Positions 14,001 through 14,755 of a DNA stretch of 14,755 nt are shown here, in pieces; the stretch's first letter is position 1; the number at the start of each line of letters is the position of its first letter. The notes under the pieces were generated by a model that saw only the letters and a list, made by a program, of their open reading frames with translations, did no database searches and had not been told where the DNA came from. This DNA comes from Clostridiales bacterium (lineage in GTDB: Bacteria; Bacillota; Clostridia; Oscillospirales; Acutalibacteraceae). The stretch is from assembly GCA_022791355.1 (NCBI GenBank), contig JAAVYX010000029.1, forward strand, positions 1 to 14,755. The letters run 5' to 3'. A program made the translations under genes and the position numbers.

Positions 14001-14755
14001 TGTTGGCGCCGCCCTGCTGATAACGGTACTGCATATTGCCGCTGCCGTCGCCGGTGCAGGGCTCGTACTGGTTGAAGCCGTGGGGAGTGGTGACCAGCGG
14101 CTGAATCAGGCCGCGGGAGAAATTGGAGCCGCCGCCGCTGTTGGAGCCCCGGCGGATATCCACGTAATCGGTGAGGCGCTCATAATTGGCCTCGGCGGCG
14201 TTCTCGATAACGATATCGTCCAGATAGGCCAAAAAGGCGGTATCCTCGGCGGCGGGGTCCAGATTCTCATAGCCGATCAGGATGTCCTTGATGGTCTTTC
14301 CGGCGGCTACGGTTCCGATACTGGAACGGATCAGGTTCCACTGCATAGTATTCCAGAACTTGCAGTTGCCCTGCTCGTCAGGAGTCAACCCGTTGCCGTA
14401 CTGGTCGGTAGCCTTTAGATTGCGCAGATAGGTACCGTCGGTGAACTTGAGATCCACAGCCATGTGCATGGAGGTATAATCATAGTCATACTTCTCCATA
14501 GCCGCCGGGAAGAATACGTAGCTCAGCTCGGTGTTGCTGGACACCGGGATGTTCACATCCTTATACAGGACATTGTAGCTGGAGCCCTGCTCCTTGCCCG
14601 AATGGGTGCCGCAGATTTTCAGGGCCTTGTCCCCCGTCCATCCGGTGTTGGCGGTGCCCACCCAAACGGAGGAGGGGCCGTTGCTGGAAATGGTCTGCAT
14701 GGGGCTGTTCAGCAGCTCCCCGTCCTCCCCGGTGCCGATTTGCAGCTCGGAGAAC
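11053..14755 (-). CDS. GH92 alpha-mannosidase with F5/8-like, FIVAR and type I dockerin domains (5' end outside window)
   Basis: This is an exo-acting, calcium-dependent family 92 glycoside hydrolase, expected to be extracellular and to remove alpha-mannose (often alpha-1,2) from high-mannose glycans. The frame stays open through the window edge. An internal Met at 14700 is not the real start, and the signal peptide lies outside. Modules in order: a galactose-binding-like N-terminal module (about 14755-14180); the GH92 catalytic region (about 14170-11950) with GFWDTYRTTW, ITPGATNSMVGTSSDVIFGD, SHHIPYMYNYAGQPWKTQ and YCGDEDNGEMSAWYVLSALG; an F5/8 type C-like module (about 11880-11460) with ALYGSNDGKSWELL; a FIVAR-like helical module (about 11455-11251); and a two-repeat type I dockerin at the C-terminus. 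The dockerin calcium loops read DMDGNGEVTIQD and DLNGDNAITITD. The dockerin implies attachment to a cohesin scaffold or another protein partner. A terminator follows directly. Confidence 0.93.
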   Translation of the reverse strand, partial: FSELQIGTGEDGELLNSPMQTISSNGPSSVWVGTANTGWTGDKALKICGTHSGKEQGSSYNVLYKDVNIPVSSNTELSYVFFPAAMEKYDYDYTSMHMAVDLKFTDGTYLRNLKATDQYGNGLTPDEQGNCKFWNTMQWNLIRSSIGTVAAGKTIKDILIGYENLDPAAEDTAFLAYLDDIVIENAAEANYERLTDYVDIRRGSNSGGGSNFSRGLIQPLVTTPHGFNQYEPCTGDGSGNMQYRYQQGGANTTLKHISVNHFASNWLGEYGTWQFMANTSIDAAAVEAGSDINAAARAADFSHDNETAKAHLYSVTFDEGSKASGVTMEVTPTEHAAFTRFIFPADSENRNVILDCERAGGSLTLNEDGTFTAYSDHTNNGAKRMHVYGVFMNTPDSVKVVGTKQGILTFPAAGEGDTVITMKFATSFISADQAKKNLELEIAENETFDTVCAAAQKTWEDKLGVIEIEGATEEQMITFYSNMYRMFAYPMNYSENTGTKEAPVWKYASPYSGSNTAPVIKEGKMYTINGFWDTYRTTWAAYALLTPAMDAEVLDGLVEHYNDSGWLPRWITPGATNSMVGTSSDVIFGDAAQRGIEFDWEGAMQSALRNAAVASTSEVVGRKQIETSIFRGYTSTSQGEGFSWSMEGYINDYGISQLAAALIEKGEDYSDEMAYYRNRAQNYVNLYNADLGWFMGKNDSGSFRETDPEKYNPQSWWGDYTETNGYNMAFTVPQDGQGLANLYGGRDKLAEKLDGLFETQCTNTRTSPSTIHEELEAREVKMGLYGHSNQPSHHIPYMYNYAGQPWKTQEKVREVLDRLYIGSEIGQGYCGDEDNGEMSAWYVLSALGIYPVSMGNPEFAIGSPLFTKATIHLENGEDLVISAPKNSRENIYVQSVKLNGQAYDKNYILHSDLAAGGTLEFEMGAEPSTWGSSEESLPVSITKGDEAPAPEKDAVAANVSTATRPNYSSKEDQFASRDIPAGDLRALIDNTSATSAIISNNEASIYFTSPAMYKMSMVTVTSGSNAENAPNHAALYGSNDGKSWELLSEKDLSFNWAQYTRPLTVAEEKVAPYKTYRLDLTSAGSSMQLAEVEFMGKSAITTDRAELDKALLTYNSLKPKENLYTAESWAVLEAAVEAAGKLGIEATQEQVDTAAQDIQNAIEKLELNLVPGDMDGNGEVTIQDVMEACKVLARQSAGKAPTEDEMARGDLNGDNAITITDVMEICKILARKA

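Noticed and set aside
12439..14418. A 659-codon open frame on the plus strand antisense to the GH92 gene
   Set aside because: It is Gly/Ala/Val-rich without recognisable motifs and follows from codon bias of the opposite GH92 frame, which has clear family motifs and a terminator.

Overview
The window reads as chromosome of a Gram-positive Clostridia-type bacterium, probably a gut member of the Oscillospirales/Ruminococcaceae. The grounds are an HPr with both His15 and Ser46, the TarI/TarJ pair for CDP-ribitol, sigma-A promoters with strong Shine-Dalgarno sites, and a GH92 mannosidase ending in a type I dockerin. The genus assignment is inference. Every gene I can support is on the minus strand, so transcription runs from high to low coordinates.

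Layout in the direction of transcription. (1) 14755-11053: a large modular GH92 alpha-mannosidase whose 5' end lies outside the window, followed by a strong intrinsic terminator. (2) 11052-10359: about 0.7 kb with no convincing gene, ending in a near-consensus promoter. (3) 10358-10095: ptsH (HPr), a monocistronic unit with its own terminator. (4) 9837-7794: a second near-consensus promoter, then a DegT-family sugar aminotransferase translationally coupled to a PglC-like phosphoglycosyl transferase. (5) 7735-6269: a weak promoter filled by an 18-bp palindrome, a long potentially structured leader, and glf (UDP-galactopyranose mutase). (6) 6268-5431: a gene-free block of about 0.84 kb, most of it enclosed by 29-bp imperfect inverted repeats. 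(7) 5430-1: a compact run of tarI, tarJ, a family 2 glycosyltransferase, a Wzz-like protein with a degenerate kinase-like domain, a Wzy-like polymerase and the first 41 codons of rfbA.

Sections 4 to 7 together look like a Wzx/Wzy-type surface polysaccharide locus. The PglC-like enzyme would load a first (amino-)sugar phosphate on undecaprenyl phosphate. Glf supplies UDP-galactofuranose, TarI/TarJ supply CDP-ribitol, and RfbA starts dTDP-sugar (usually rhamnose) synthesis. The glycosyltransferase extends the repeat unit and the Wzy/Wzz pair polymerises it and sets chain length. A flippase, further transferases and any ribitol-phosphate transferase would have to lie outside the window. The GH92 enzyme and HPr are separate units facing the same way and are metabolically unrelated to the locus. 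I saw no rRNA, tRNA, CRISPR array, transposase or integrase gene.
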